Below are positions 14,675-21,580 of a DNA stretch of 21,580 bases, piece by piece; position 1 is the first letter of the stretch; the number at the start of each line of letters is the position of its first letter. The stretch is from positions 1-21,580 of the forward strand of contig JBPCXH010000238.1 in NCBI GenBank assembly GCA_051008735.1, read 5' to 3'. The position numbers and the translations under genes were made by a program. This DNA comes from J054 sp051008735 (GTDB lineage Bacteria > Pseudomonadota > Gammaproteobacteria > Steroidobacterales > GCA-2729495). The notes under the pieces were generated by a model. That model saw only the letters and a list, made by a program, of their open reading frames with translations. It searched no databases and was not told where the DNA came from.

Positions 14675-15305
14675 GGAGATCGAAGCCGGCAGTCCGGTAT
14701 TTTTAGACGTACCTTGCTGGCAGGCGCCCTGGCGGGCGGCACGGTCCTCAGGGCTCTGGCAGGGGCCATGCGAGGCTAATCCGGCTGATTGCCAATGAAA
14801 ACCCCTATGGCCCGTCACCGGCGGCCAGAGAGGCCGCCAATAGGGCGGTCCAGGCCGGCTGGAAATACGCCAGACGTGAGGTGCAGGCGCTTAAAGGGCA
14901 AATTGCGGCCCATGAAGGGGGTCAGCCCAGCTCATATCATGGTGTTGGCAGGTTCTCCTGAGGCGCTCCGGGTCGGCGCATTGGCTTTCCTCAAAGCCGG
15001 CAGCCAGCCACGACGATGCAGAATTCATCCGCTTCAGCCGCGCCCGTATGGGTGAGGGTGTGGCAATTGTCACAGAGGTTTTGCAGGAAATGCAGCGACT
15101 CTGTATTTCAGGCTATGGAAATTTTATTTTCTTTGATACGAGCCCTCCGGCCAAAAATTTCATGGCCGGTATGCGTGAGCGTGGCATATTGACGGGCCCG
15201 CCTTCGCGCTTCTATCCAATGTGGGTGCGCGTCAGGGTGGCTAAGGTGGAAGAAATGCAGGCATTTGCCACAGCAGCACGTGATTATTTTGGGGGGAAGG
15301 GGTGA
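14675..15305 (+). pseudogene. Decayed Tat-exported HisC-like aminotransferase
   Basis: Remains of a class I/II PLP aminotransferase, readable only by changing frame. First, 14684-14760 encodes a Tat-like leader, FRRTLLAGALAGGTVLRALA, with no ATG, GTG or TTG in frame after the TAA at 14672. Then 14782-14915 (another frame) gives RLIANENPYGPSPAAREAA, the classic N-terminus of histidinol-phosphate aminotransferases. A shift near 14918 returns GVSPAHIMVLAGSPEALRVGALAFLKAG (to about 15000). The central part with the PLP lysine is missing. A third frame from about 15020 to 15305 gives the C-terminal domain, GYGNFIFFDTSPPAKNFMAG and MRERGILTGPP. An AAGGAG-like ribosome site remains at 14673-14678. 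The stop overlaps the next gene's GTG as GTGA, so the two were once coupled. The original substrate is unknown. Confidence 0.85.
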
Positions 15306-16252
15306 CACCAGGGCCCGGCAGTTCAGATCCCGGACGCGGCATTGCTTTCATGTGCAGCGGCGTGCTGTGCATGGTGGGCCTGGATGTGTGTGCAAAGTGG
15401 TTGCTGGAGACCTACGCCATTTCGCAGCTGGTGCTGCTGCGCTGTGGTTTTTCCGCTGTGCTTATTTTCTGGTACGGACTGACGCGAGCGGCGCCCGGCG
15501 CTCTGAAGCCCCGGCGCCCCTTGCTCCACCTGGCCCGCTCCGTCCTGATGGCCGGTTCCATGTTTGCCTTCTTTTATGCCTTACCGCGCATTTCTCTGGC
15601 GGAAGTCCTGACCTTTGCCTTTGCAGCGCCGCTGATCGTTACTGCCCTGTCCCGTCCCTTGCTCGGTGAGGTGGTGGGGCCCTGGCGATGGCTGGCAGTG
15701 CTGATCGGCTTTAGTGGCGTCATGGTTGTCTTGCAGCCCGGCCAGGGTCTGATGGAGCCCGCGGCTTTAATTGCCCTGGGGGGAGCGGCTCTTTATGCCC
15801 TGTTATCCGTCAGTGCCCGTCATCTGAGCGCGACGGAGACCACCATCTCCCTGAGCCTGTATTTATTCCCCCTGCCGATGCTGATCAGTGTGCCTCTGGC
15901 TGTGCGTGACTGGATTACGCCGGCGCCCTTGGACTGGCTGCTGTTTGCTGCCTGCGGAATTTTCGGTGGCCTGGCTTTTGTCTTCATGAACGCGGCTTTT
16001 CGTCGGGCCCAGGCAGCACTGCTGGTGCCCTTCGAGTACACCGGCCTGGTCTGGGCTGCCGGCGCGGGTTATTTGCTGTGGGGTGAAGTGCCCGAGGCGC
16101 GGACCTGGCTGGGAGCCGGCATCATCGTCAGCAGCGGCCTGTTTATTCTGTACCGGGAGACCCGGAGCCACCGGCCCCAGCCCCAGGCTGATTTCCCCCT
16201 GCAGGAGTCGGTGGTTGCGCGGGCAGAGCCCCGGGGGGCAGCGGAGCCGTAG
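15302..16252 (+). CDS. DMT superfamily (EamA-type) transporter
   Basis: A 316-residue inner-membrane protein with about ten hydrophobic segments arranged as two EamA repeats, roughly 14-135 and 150-285. The internal FYALPRISLAEVLTFAFAAPLIVTAL and the second-repeat AFRRAQAALLVPFEYTGLVWA are typical of drug/metabolite exporters of the RhaT/EamA type. The GTG at 15302 follows a G-rich GGGGGGAAGGG stretch and overlaps the stop of the aminotransferase pseudogene; ATG 15350 would remove 16 residues before the first helix. It was probably translationally coupled to the now broken aminotransferase, and its transported compound may have been related, but this cannot be tested here. The C-terminus is charged and cytoplasmic. 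Confidence 0.88.
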   Translation: MTPGPGSSDPGRGIAFMCSGVLCMVGLDVCAKWLLETYAISQLVLLRCGFSAVLIFWYGLTRAAPGALKPRRPLLHLARSVLMAGSMFAFFYALPRISLAEVLTFAFAAPLIVTALSRPLLGEVVGPWRWLAVLIGFSGVMVVLQPGQGLMEPAALIALGGAALYALLSVSARHLSATETTISLSLYLFPLPMLISVPLAVRDWITPAPLDWLLFAACGIFGGLAFVFMNAAFRRAQAALLVPFEYTGLVWAAGAGYLLWGEVPEARTWLGAGIIVSSGLFILYRETRSHRPQPQADFPLQESVVARAEPRGAAEP

Positions 16253-16304
16253 CCCACGCCCTTGGGGTAAAATGCAGCCCCGATCCAATAATGACAGCCC
16301 TTAG

Positions 16305-17171
16305 ATGGCGAACACCCTGAATCTTATTTATCACGCGGCAAAGGTCCGGCTTGGCTTCCTGATCATGGCCTGCGCCCTGGCGGGCCTCGCGGTGAGTCCG
16401 GGTGAAGGTCTTGCCCCCTGGCAGGTGCTCGTTCTGGGTCTGGCGGTGCTGGTGGCGTCCTCGGCTGCGGGCGCCTTCAATCAGCTCTACGAACGTGACC
16501 TGGATTCCCGGATGAAGCGCACGCGTGGCCGGGCTTTTGTTACCGGTCGGTTGCAGGCCAACGGGTACTGGTCAGCGGGTGTCGTGCTGATTACCTTGCT
16601 GGCCCTGGTCGCGGCTGCGATGGCCACCAATGTGGCCGCCGCGTTTTATGTGTTCCTTGGATCATTTACCTATGGCGTGATCTATACGGTCTGGTTGAAG
16701 CGCAGAACCTGGATGAACATCGTGATCGGTGGTCTGGCAGGCAGCTTCGCGGTGATGGCCGGTGCGGCTGCTGTGGGAGAAACTTTTTCACCGGCGCCGC
16801 TTATTCTCGCCGTGGTGCTCTTCCTTTGGACCCCACCGCATTTCTGGGCATTGGCCTATGCCTGCAAGAAAGACTACGCAGCTGCGGGTGTTCCCATGCT
16901 GCCCGTGGTGGTTTCTGAGCCGGTCGCTACCTGGGCGATCTTAGGTCACACCCTGCCGCTTGTTCTGCTGTCCCTGGCACCTGGTTTCTATGGCATGGGC
17001 TGGATTTACCTGCTGTGCGCGGCCGGCGGCGGTCTGTATTTCCTGCGCGAGAGCATCGTGATGGTCATGCGGCCATCGACGTCTCAGGCTTGGCGAACTT
17101 TTGCCGCCTCCATTGTGCAGCTGGGCTTGCTGCTGACGGGTGCGATTTTCGACAATCTGTTTTTAGGCTGA
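16305..17171 (+). CDS. Heme O synthase-like UbiA prenyltransferase (divergent CtaB/CyoE)
   Basis: A 288-residue polytopic membrane protein of the UbiA family. The first prenyl-diphosphate motif, FNQLYERDLDSRMKRTRGR (58-76), has the heme O synthase form NxxxERDxDxxMxRTR. YTVWLKRRTWMNIVIGG (127-143), LFLWTPPHFWALAY and the DYAAAGVPMLPVV block also match protoheme IX farnesyltransferase. Two usual features differ: RPL after the RTR motif is RAF, and the GAxPPxxGW stretch is GSFAVMAGA (146-154). The expected reaction is farnesylation of heme b to heme O for terminal oxidases, but no oxidase genes are nearby and the changes leave room for another activity. It begins 52 bases after the DMT gene, with a weak ribosome site. 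Confidence 0.75.
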   Translation: MANTLNLIYHAAKVRLGFLIMACALAGLAVSPGEGLAPWQVLVLGLAVLVASSAAGAFNQLYERDLDSRMKRTRGRAFVTGRLQANGYWSAGVVLITLLALVAAAMATNVAAAFYVFLGSFTYGVIYTVWLKRRTWMNIVIGGLAGSFAVMAGAAAVGETFSPAPLILAVVLFLWTPPHFWALAYACKKDYAAAGVPMLPVVVSEPVATWAILGHTLPLVLLSLAPGFYGMGWIYLLCAAGGGLYFLRESIVMVMRPSTSQAWRTFAASIVQLGLLLTGAIFDNLFLG

Positions 17172-17208
17172 GACCCTCATCAATCTGATTTTACGTCCGC
17201 TGCTTTCT

Positions 17209-17802
17209 ATGGCGCTGGTTTGCAGCCTGCTGGGCTGTACCCAAACTACCGGTGAAACTACCAGTGAAACTACCGTTGAAACTCTGCGGGTGCCTGCCAA
17301 GAGTCGGGTGGACGAAGCCTATTTAAAGCCCGACGTAGATTTTTCCGGTTACCGGCGGTTGCAAGCGGCGCCCCTGGAGATTTATTTCTACCAAGGTATG
17401 GGTGAGCCTGATCCGGCGGTGGCAGAGCGGATACGAGCAATTTTTCGCCGAGTTTTTCTGGCCGCCATCGGTGATGACTATCCACTGAGTGATGAGCCCG
17501 CTCCCGACGTGCTGGCGGTACGTGCTTCCTTGCTGGATCTCAAGCATTCGCCCGTAATGGGCAAGTTGCCTGTGCAGGGCAGGGCAGCACGGCTTGCAGC
17601 CAATGGTCAGCTGACTTTCTTTATGGAATTGAGAGACTCCGTGAGCGGTGAATTGCTGGCTCGCGCGGCGGATCAGGAAAAACCCCCTGCACCGGGGGAA
17701 GTGATGAGTGATATTGATGCCTGGGCCCAGACTGAACGGGCCGCGACGCGCTGGGCCGGCCTGTTTCGGGATTTCCTCGACGAAAACTTCGCGCGCGACT
17801 GA
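17209..17802 (+). CDS. DUF3313-like lipoprotein
   Basis: A predicted lipoprotein of 197 residues from ATG 17209. SLLGC places the lipidated cysteine at residue 10, followed by a Thr/Ser/Glu-rich linker with a TTGETTSETTVET repeat. The mature part has LEIYFYQGMG, RAIFRRVFLAAIGDDY, VLAVRASLLDLK and a C-terminal AATRWAGLFRDFLDE, which resembles DUF3313 lipoproteins of unknown function. From ATG 17209 the leader has no basic residue. The same frame upstream (ILRPLLSM) has an arginine but only ATT or CTG as possible starts, so the true start may be non-ATG. It follows the prenyltransferase by 37 bases and could be cotranscribed with it. It is convergent with the paraoxonase-like gene. Confidence 0.6.
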   Translation: MALVCSLLGCTQTTGETTSETTVETLRVPAKSRVDEAYLKPDVDFSGYRRLQAAPLEIYFYQGMGEPDPAVAERIRAIFRRVFLAAIGDDYPLSDEPAPDVLAVRASLLDLKHSPVMGKLPVQGRAARLAANGQLTFFMELRDSVSGELLARAADQEKPPAPGEVMSDIDAWAQTERAATRWAGLFRDFLDENFARD

Positions 17803-17813
17803 AAACCCTGCGC

Positions 17814-18878
17814 TTAGCGCATCGTGCAGACCAGTATCTTGGGCGCGGTAATGGAGCCGATCAGCAATAAATTTTCGTACTTAATGCCAACGCTGCTGGC
17901 CGAAATTTCCCGGCCATCATTGAGATAGATGTCCTCGATAATGGGCGCGCCGCCGAGACGAACGCGGCGGACCTGGGAAGGTGCCGGCTTGCCCGAGGTG
18001 AAATGCTGGATCAGCTTGAGAACGTTGGCATGGGCCCCGACCCAGAGGTTGCCGTCTTCATCCACGTCGATGTTGTCCGGTGAGGTGTCTATCGGAATAC
18101 GACTGAGCTCTGTCAGGCTATTGTCGCTTGGGTCCCTTTCCAGCACGCGAATTCGCTGTGCGGACGTCTCCGCAACAAAAATGCGCGTCCCGTCGGCTGA
18201 GGCGGCAATGCCGCCACCTGACGCGATATTGTCCATCACGATGGTGGCCTCGCCATCGTCAATAAACGTCAGGGGTGAACCGCCGATACCGATTTGCTGG
18301 ATAGCATCCCCCAGCGGAGTCCCGGTTTTATCATTGGCAACATAGGCCTGCCGGGGCCCGACAGCCACCACGTCATTGGGTGACAGCAAGGCCGGGTCGG
18401 AGAAAGTTGCTACGGGCCGGAACCGCCCGGGTGTCTGCTCTTCAAATACCTCGAGCATTTCCGGTTCACTGCCCCGATTCACCGGATGATTCAGAGCAAA
18501 CAGGTAGCGTCGCCCCTGGTCATCTACGTGCAGGCTGAGCCCGTGGGGCCGGAAGTGCTCAGGTTGCATGATCAGGGCCGGCTCGGCGCGCAGGGTTTGA
18601 AGATTGAGATTGACCCGCATGATGGTGCCCTGGACGTCTTCACCGCCCCGGACCAGGGCCTGGCGATCCAGGACTGACAGGTAGGCGAAGCCTCGTTCCC
18701 GGTCCAACTGGATGTCCTCGGCGCTGCCATCCAGAGGCAGATCCTCGCAAGTGCCGGCAAAGCCCGGCTCGACGTCTCTAAAGAAGTGGCCTCGAAAGGC
18801 CACGATGGCCGTGAATATGATGCTGACCAGCAAAATGATGCCTACGAGTTTGAAGAGGCGCCGCAGTAACTTGAGCAT
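17814..18878 (-). CDS. Membrane-anchored paraoxonase/arylesterase-like protein
   Basis: A 354-residue protein with an N-terminal hydrophobic helix (about 9-28, after basic KLLRRLFK) that is probably a signal anchor, placing the propeller in the periplasm. The body matches serum paraoxonase: Glu54-Asp55 in GSAEDIQL, His112 in RPHGLSLHV, His131 in ALNHPV, SPNDVVAVGP (Asn168, Asp169), and SPDNIDVDEDGNLWVGAH. Cys44 and Cys351 sit where PON1 forms its terminal disulfide (Cys42-Cys353). The calcium ligand Asn224 of PON1 appears to be Gly here (SGGGI instead of FANGI). Known PONs hydrolyse lactones, aryl esters and organophosphates; the bacterial substrate is unknown. It stands alone on the minus strand. 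The 225 bases up to the next start show only AT-poor intergenic sequence. Confidence 0.82.
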   Translation of the reverse strand: MLKLLRRLFKLVGIILLVSIIFTAIVAFRGHFFRDVEPGFAGTCEDLPLDGSAEDIQLDRERGFAYLSVLDRQALVRGGEDVQGTIMRVNLNLQTLRAEPALIMQPEHFRPHGLSLHVDDQGRRYLFALNHPVNRGSEPEMLEVFEEQTPGRFRPVATFSDPALLSPNDVVAVGPRQAYVANDKTGTPLGDAIQQIGIGGSPLTFIDDGEATIVMDNIASGGGIAASADGTRIFVAETSAQRIRVLERDPSDNSLTELSRIPIDTSPDNIDVDEDGNLWVGAHANVLKLIQHFTSGKPAPSQVRRVRLGGAPIIEDIYLNDGREISASSVGIKYENLLLIGSITAPKILVCTMR

Positions 18879-19103
18879 ACTGATCCTTAGGAGCGATTCC
18901 GCCGGCGTATTCTAGACGCTATCCGCCTGATCCGCAGGCCTCACACCAGCCCAGCCAGGGCCTGGTGCGAAACCAATACCGGCCAGGGGGCGAAAATACT
19001 GAAGTCGGATCACGCAATGGACACTCGGGGCGGGGCGTTTGTGCCCCCGGCCCGGGCAGTTGACCATTTCAATATCAGCTCACGCCAGACCAAGGGGAAT
19101 TCG

Positions 19104-20453
19104 TTGTCCACTTCCGCATCAGAAACTAATGCCACCGTCTCAGGCGAAAAGGGCCTGAAATTCGGTCCCCTTCTCATGCAGCCTGGTGTGCGGCCCAAGC
19201 ACCTGTTCGCGCTCTATTTTGCCTCCTTCTTCGGCATCGCGAGCATGAGCTTCATGAATACCAGTCAGCCTTACATCATGACGGAGATTCTGAATATTCC
19301 GCTCAGCGAGCAGGGCAATTTGTCCGGCGACCTGGTGACGGCGCAGGAAATTGCGTTGCTGTGCATGCTGGCATTTGTTGGGCCGCTATCCGACAAGTTC
19401 GGCCGTAAACCCATTTACGTGGCCGCATTTTTATTGCTTGGGCTGGCGTACTTTTTATACCCGCTGGCTGCGACTCTGATGATGCTATTTAGCTTTCGCA
19501 TGGTTTTTGCGGCCGGTGTAGCTGCCAATCAGATCATGTTGCCAGCGGTGGCTAATGACTACACGCAAGAGCATTGCCGGGCCAAGATGATTGCTTCCTG
19601 TTTTATTTTTAATGGGCTCGGACTGGTTATCTTGATTGGGTTTTTACGCTCACTACCCGTGACGTTTACAGATTCGGGTATCGACCCGGTAACCGCGGGT
19701 CGATACTGGTTGTGGACCATGACCGGTTTTTGTCTGCTCGTGGCTGTGGTCCTCGCTATCTTTCTCAAGCCGGGCGCCCCGCGGCAGCTAGAGAAGCGTG
19801 AGCCGGTGATGTCAACTTTGCGTGTTGGTCTGAAGGCCGGCCGCAGCGGCCGGATTTTGCTTGCTTACGCCGCGGCCGGCGTGTCCCGGGGCGATCTGGC
19901 CGTCATGAGTACCTTCTTTACTCTCTGGCTTACCCAGGTTGGCATGGAGCAGGGGATGAGTACCGCCGAGGCGGCCAAAACTGCGCTGTTGTTTTACGTC
20001 ATTGTGCAGGGCTTCGCCCTGCCGGCAGCTCCTATCGCTGGCTACATTCTGGATCGTATTGATCGCGTCGCCGGTTTGGCCATCGCGATGATGCTCGGTT
20101 TTGTCGGTTACGGGTCTCTGTTTTTTCTGGAGAATCCATTGGGGCAGGGCATGTATATCTGTGCCGCCTTAATTGGTATGGCTGAAATGTTTGCTAACCT
20201 TTCAGCAACATCCCTCATTGGCAAGGAAGCGCCGGAAAGGGGTCGGGGCGCAGTGCTCGGCATGTGGAGTTGGTTCGGTGCCCTGGGTATTCTCATTGTT
20301 GCCCAGGTTGGCGGTTATCTTTTTGATAACGTCAGCAGAATCGGTCCGTTTATGTTTGTTGCTGGCGCCAATCTGACATTATTTATTTTCGCCATGTTTT
20401 TAATCGCCAGAGGGCGAAGAAATTCGCCGCCGACGGCAGCAGATAGCCCCTGA
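19104..20453 (+). CDS. Major facilitator superfamily transporter (second of two paralogues)
   Basis: An inner-membrane transporter with about 12 hydrophobic segments and motif A in GPLSDKFGRKP. It is paralogous to the protein at 4191-5549: MQPGVRPKHLFALYF against LSPGVRPRHAAALFY, SEQGNLSGDL against EVQGNFTGNL, GRKPIYVAAFL against GRRPIFVAAFL, and VSRGDLAVMSTFFTLWL against VSRGDLTVLAGFFTLWL. I chose TTG 19104 because AAGGGGAA (19092-19099) sits 6 bases before it. The frame also has ATG 19017, which would add 29 residues that look unstructured and has no clear ribosome site. It is followed 76 bases later by the DUF1838 gene on the same strand, so the two may form an operon. The substrate is unknown. 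Confidence 0.88.
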   Translation: MSTSASETNATVSGEKGLKFGPLLMQPGVRPKHLFALYFASFFGIASMSFMNTSQPYIMTEILNIPLSEQGNLSGDLVTAQEIALLCMLAFVGPLSDKFGRKPIYVAAFLLLGLAYFLYPLAATLMMLFSFRMVFAAGVAANQIMLPAVANDYTQEHCRAKMIASCFIFNGLGLVILIGFLRSLPVTFTDSGIDPVTAGRYWLWTMTGFCLLVAVVLAIFLKPGAPRQLEKREPVMSTLRVGLKAGRSGRILLAYAAAGVSRGDLAVMSTFFTLWLTQVGMEQGMSTAEAAKTALLFYVIVQGFALPAAPIAGYILDRIDRVAGLAIAMMLGFVGYGSLFFLENPLGQGMYICAALIGMAEMFANLSATSLIGKEAPERGRGAVLGMWSWFGALGILIVAQVGGYLFDNVSRIGPFMFVAGANLTLFIFAMFLIARGRRNSPPTAADSP

Positions 20454-20529
20454 ATTCTGCCAGCTTGCATGCGTGGACCAGAGCGGCGATGCTTGCCCGC
20501 CCGCAGCTATCAATTACAGGAGTCACAGA

Positions 20530-21528
20530 ATGCAGCATGAGCGCAGAGATTTTCTAAAAGGCTTTGCCGGCGTCGGCGCGGCGGGAGCCATGGGCATGGC
20601 GCTCAGTTCCATGAGTGAGCAGGCTCAGGCCGGTGGCCACGCGACGTCACAGTATGGACGCGGTGCGGCCATCAAGGGCCCCTACCTGGATCTGACGACG
20701 GGTCGGGGTAATCAGCTGGCCTATGCCCGTCTGCAGAGCGACATAGATTTTGGCAAGCAGAAGTTTTTCTGGTTCCGGGGCTACGTGGCCGGTAATCGGC
20801 CGATGAAGAAGATCGACAATCTCATTGGTGCTCAGGGCTTTGGGGTGATTCGGCTCAATGAGCGCGAAGACGGTGTGATTGAGCGCATGTGTCGCGAGAT
20901 CATTCTTTATACAGATCTGCGCACCGGCGAGGTGCTGGAAGAGTGGGACAACCCCTATACCGGTGAAACCGTGAACGTGGTGCAGGTATCCAACGATCCC
21001 TACAACTACACCATTGATAAGTACTTTCCGCCGCCCCCTCAGTTCGGCGGCCTGAACAAGGAAAAAGCGCCGCCCAAGATCCCGTTTATTTTGCCCTGGT
21101 ATCAAAACGGTGATCGACTGGATATGGAGATTCATATCCATCTGGCCTATCCCAGTGCATTGCAGCCGGATAAGTGGCCGCGTGAGTCAGCCGGCCCCAT
21201 TGCTCAGGTTTCCGAAATGTTCGCGCATCATGTCACCGCTGAAGACATGCAGAATCCTGATATCACCAGCCTGGATTACAGCGGTACCTGGAATCGCGTG
21301 ACGCCATGGCTACCGTGGATGCTCATGGGGCAGGCGCCGGGGAATTGTATGTACCAGTGTTTCATGGGTACCTGCGGCCATCCCAGTGAAGTATTGTCCC
21401 GCTCCGCCGTGGACTATGCCGAGAAGAACTATCCCAAATACTTTGAAGCGCCCACGACTATGGAAGGCGAGAGCCTGTCCAGCCTGGAGCGCTATGCCCT
21501 GGAGCAGACGCCTGCGCCTGTGAAGTAG
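20530..21528 (+). CDS. Tat-exported DUF1838 family protein
   Basis: A 332-residue protein with a twin-arginine leader, ERRDFLKGFAGVGAAGAMGM, and a likely cleavage after AQA near residue 35, so it is folded before export to the periplasm. The mature part has FWFRGYVAGNRP, GEVLEEWDNPYTGETV, NYTIDKYFPPPPQFGG, LDYSGTWNRVTPWLPWMLMG and MYQCFMGTCG. It resembles DUF1838 proteins, which have no established activity. ATG 20530 has AGGAG at 20518-20522; the frame is open to 20473, but those residues precede the leader and are unlikely to be used. Tat export usually implies a cofactor or early folding. Pairing with the upstream MFS transporter suggests handling of an imported or exported compound, which is inference. 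Confidence 0.8.
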   Translation: MQHERRDFLKGFAGVGAAGAMGMALSSMSEQAQAGGHATSQYGRGAAIKGPYLDLTTGRGNQLAYARLQSDIDFGKQKFFWFRGYVAGNRPMKKIDNLIGAQGFGVIRLNEREDGVIERMCREIILYTDLRTGEVLEEWDNPYTGETVNVVQVSNDPYNYTIDKYFPPPPQFGGLNKEKAPPKIPFILPWYQNGDRLDMEIHIHLAYPSALQPDKWPRESAGPIAQVSEMFAHHVTAEDMQNPDITSLDYSGTWNRVTPWLPWMLMGQAPGNCMYQCFMGTCGHPSEVLSRSAVDYAEKNYPKYFEAPTTMEGESLSSLERYALEQTPAPVK

Positions 21529-21580
21529 CTCATGCCCCTGCCGGCGGGCGCCAATCCGGTGCCGATACCCCCCTCCAATC

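Noticed and set aside
14560..14769. N-terminal extension of cysH
   Set aside because: The 70 extra residues are not CysH-like and cover the promoter palindrome and the leader of the divergent pseudogene.
17809..17821. TGCGC-TTA-GCGCA hairpin between the two convergent genes as a terminator
   Set aside because: The stem has only five pairs and no T-run on either strand; it contains the stop codon of the paraoxonase-like gene in its loop and is probably chance.
21532..21580. Possible start of another gene at the right edge (ATG 21532)
   Set aside because: Only 16 codons are visible, proline-rich and without a clear ribosome site; it is too short to judge.

Overview
This GC-rich window of tightly packed genes looks like a gammaproteobacterium. 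The best evidence is a CysB that follows the E. coli protein closely, a thioredoxin-type CysH, a full-length three-activity CysG and an E. coli-sized periplasmic GlpQ. It is probably a marine or environmental lineage, but nothing here fixes the genus. No rRNA, tRNA, insertion sequence or CRISPR array was seen.

Left part (1-4140): the carrier-protein end of a nonribosomal peptide synthetase, then folE and a strong bidirectional terminator. Next come a periplasmic glycerophosphodiesterase (glpQ, minus) and a PhoX/DUF839-like lipoprotein (plus), whose start codons touch back to back with no base between them. A small ribbon-helix-helix protein and a second clean terminator close this part. An MFS transporter (4191-5549) follows and overlaps the end of the next operon.

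Centre (5538-14559): a cysteine/siroheme locus. One minus-strand run reads cysG - cysK - hemA-like - hemC/hemD-like fusion - hemB - hemL, with short or overlapping junctions. Together with divergent cysB and the nearby cysH, it encodes on paper the whole route from glutamyl-tRNA to uroporphyrinogen III to siroheme, the cofactor of sulfite reductase, plus two sulfur-assimilation enzymes. HemB and HemL look canonical. The HemA-like protein lacks the usual C-terminal domain, and the HemC domain lacks the cysteine that holds the dipyrromethane cofactor. Palindromic ATAACC-type sites lie in the cysG/cysB and cysH upstream regions and are candidate CysB operators.

Right part (14675-21580): a decayed Tat-exported aminotransferase (HisC-like) pseudogene is fused by overlap to a DMT/EamA transporter. 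Then come an unusual heme O synthase-like prenyltransferase, a DUF3313-like lipoprotein, a membrane-anchored paraoxonase-like protein (minus), a second MFS transporter clearly paralogous to the first, and a Tat-exported DUF1838 protein. Substrates for this right-hand set cannot be read from sequence.
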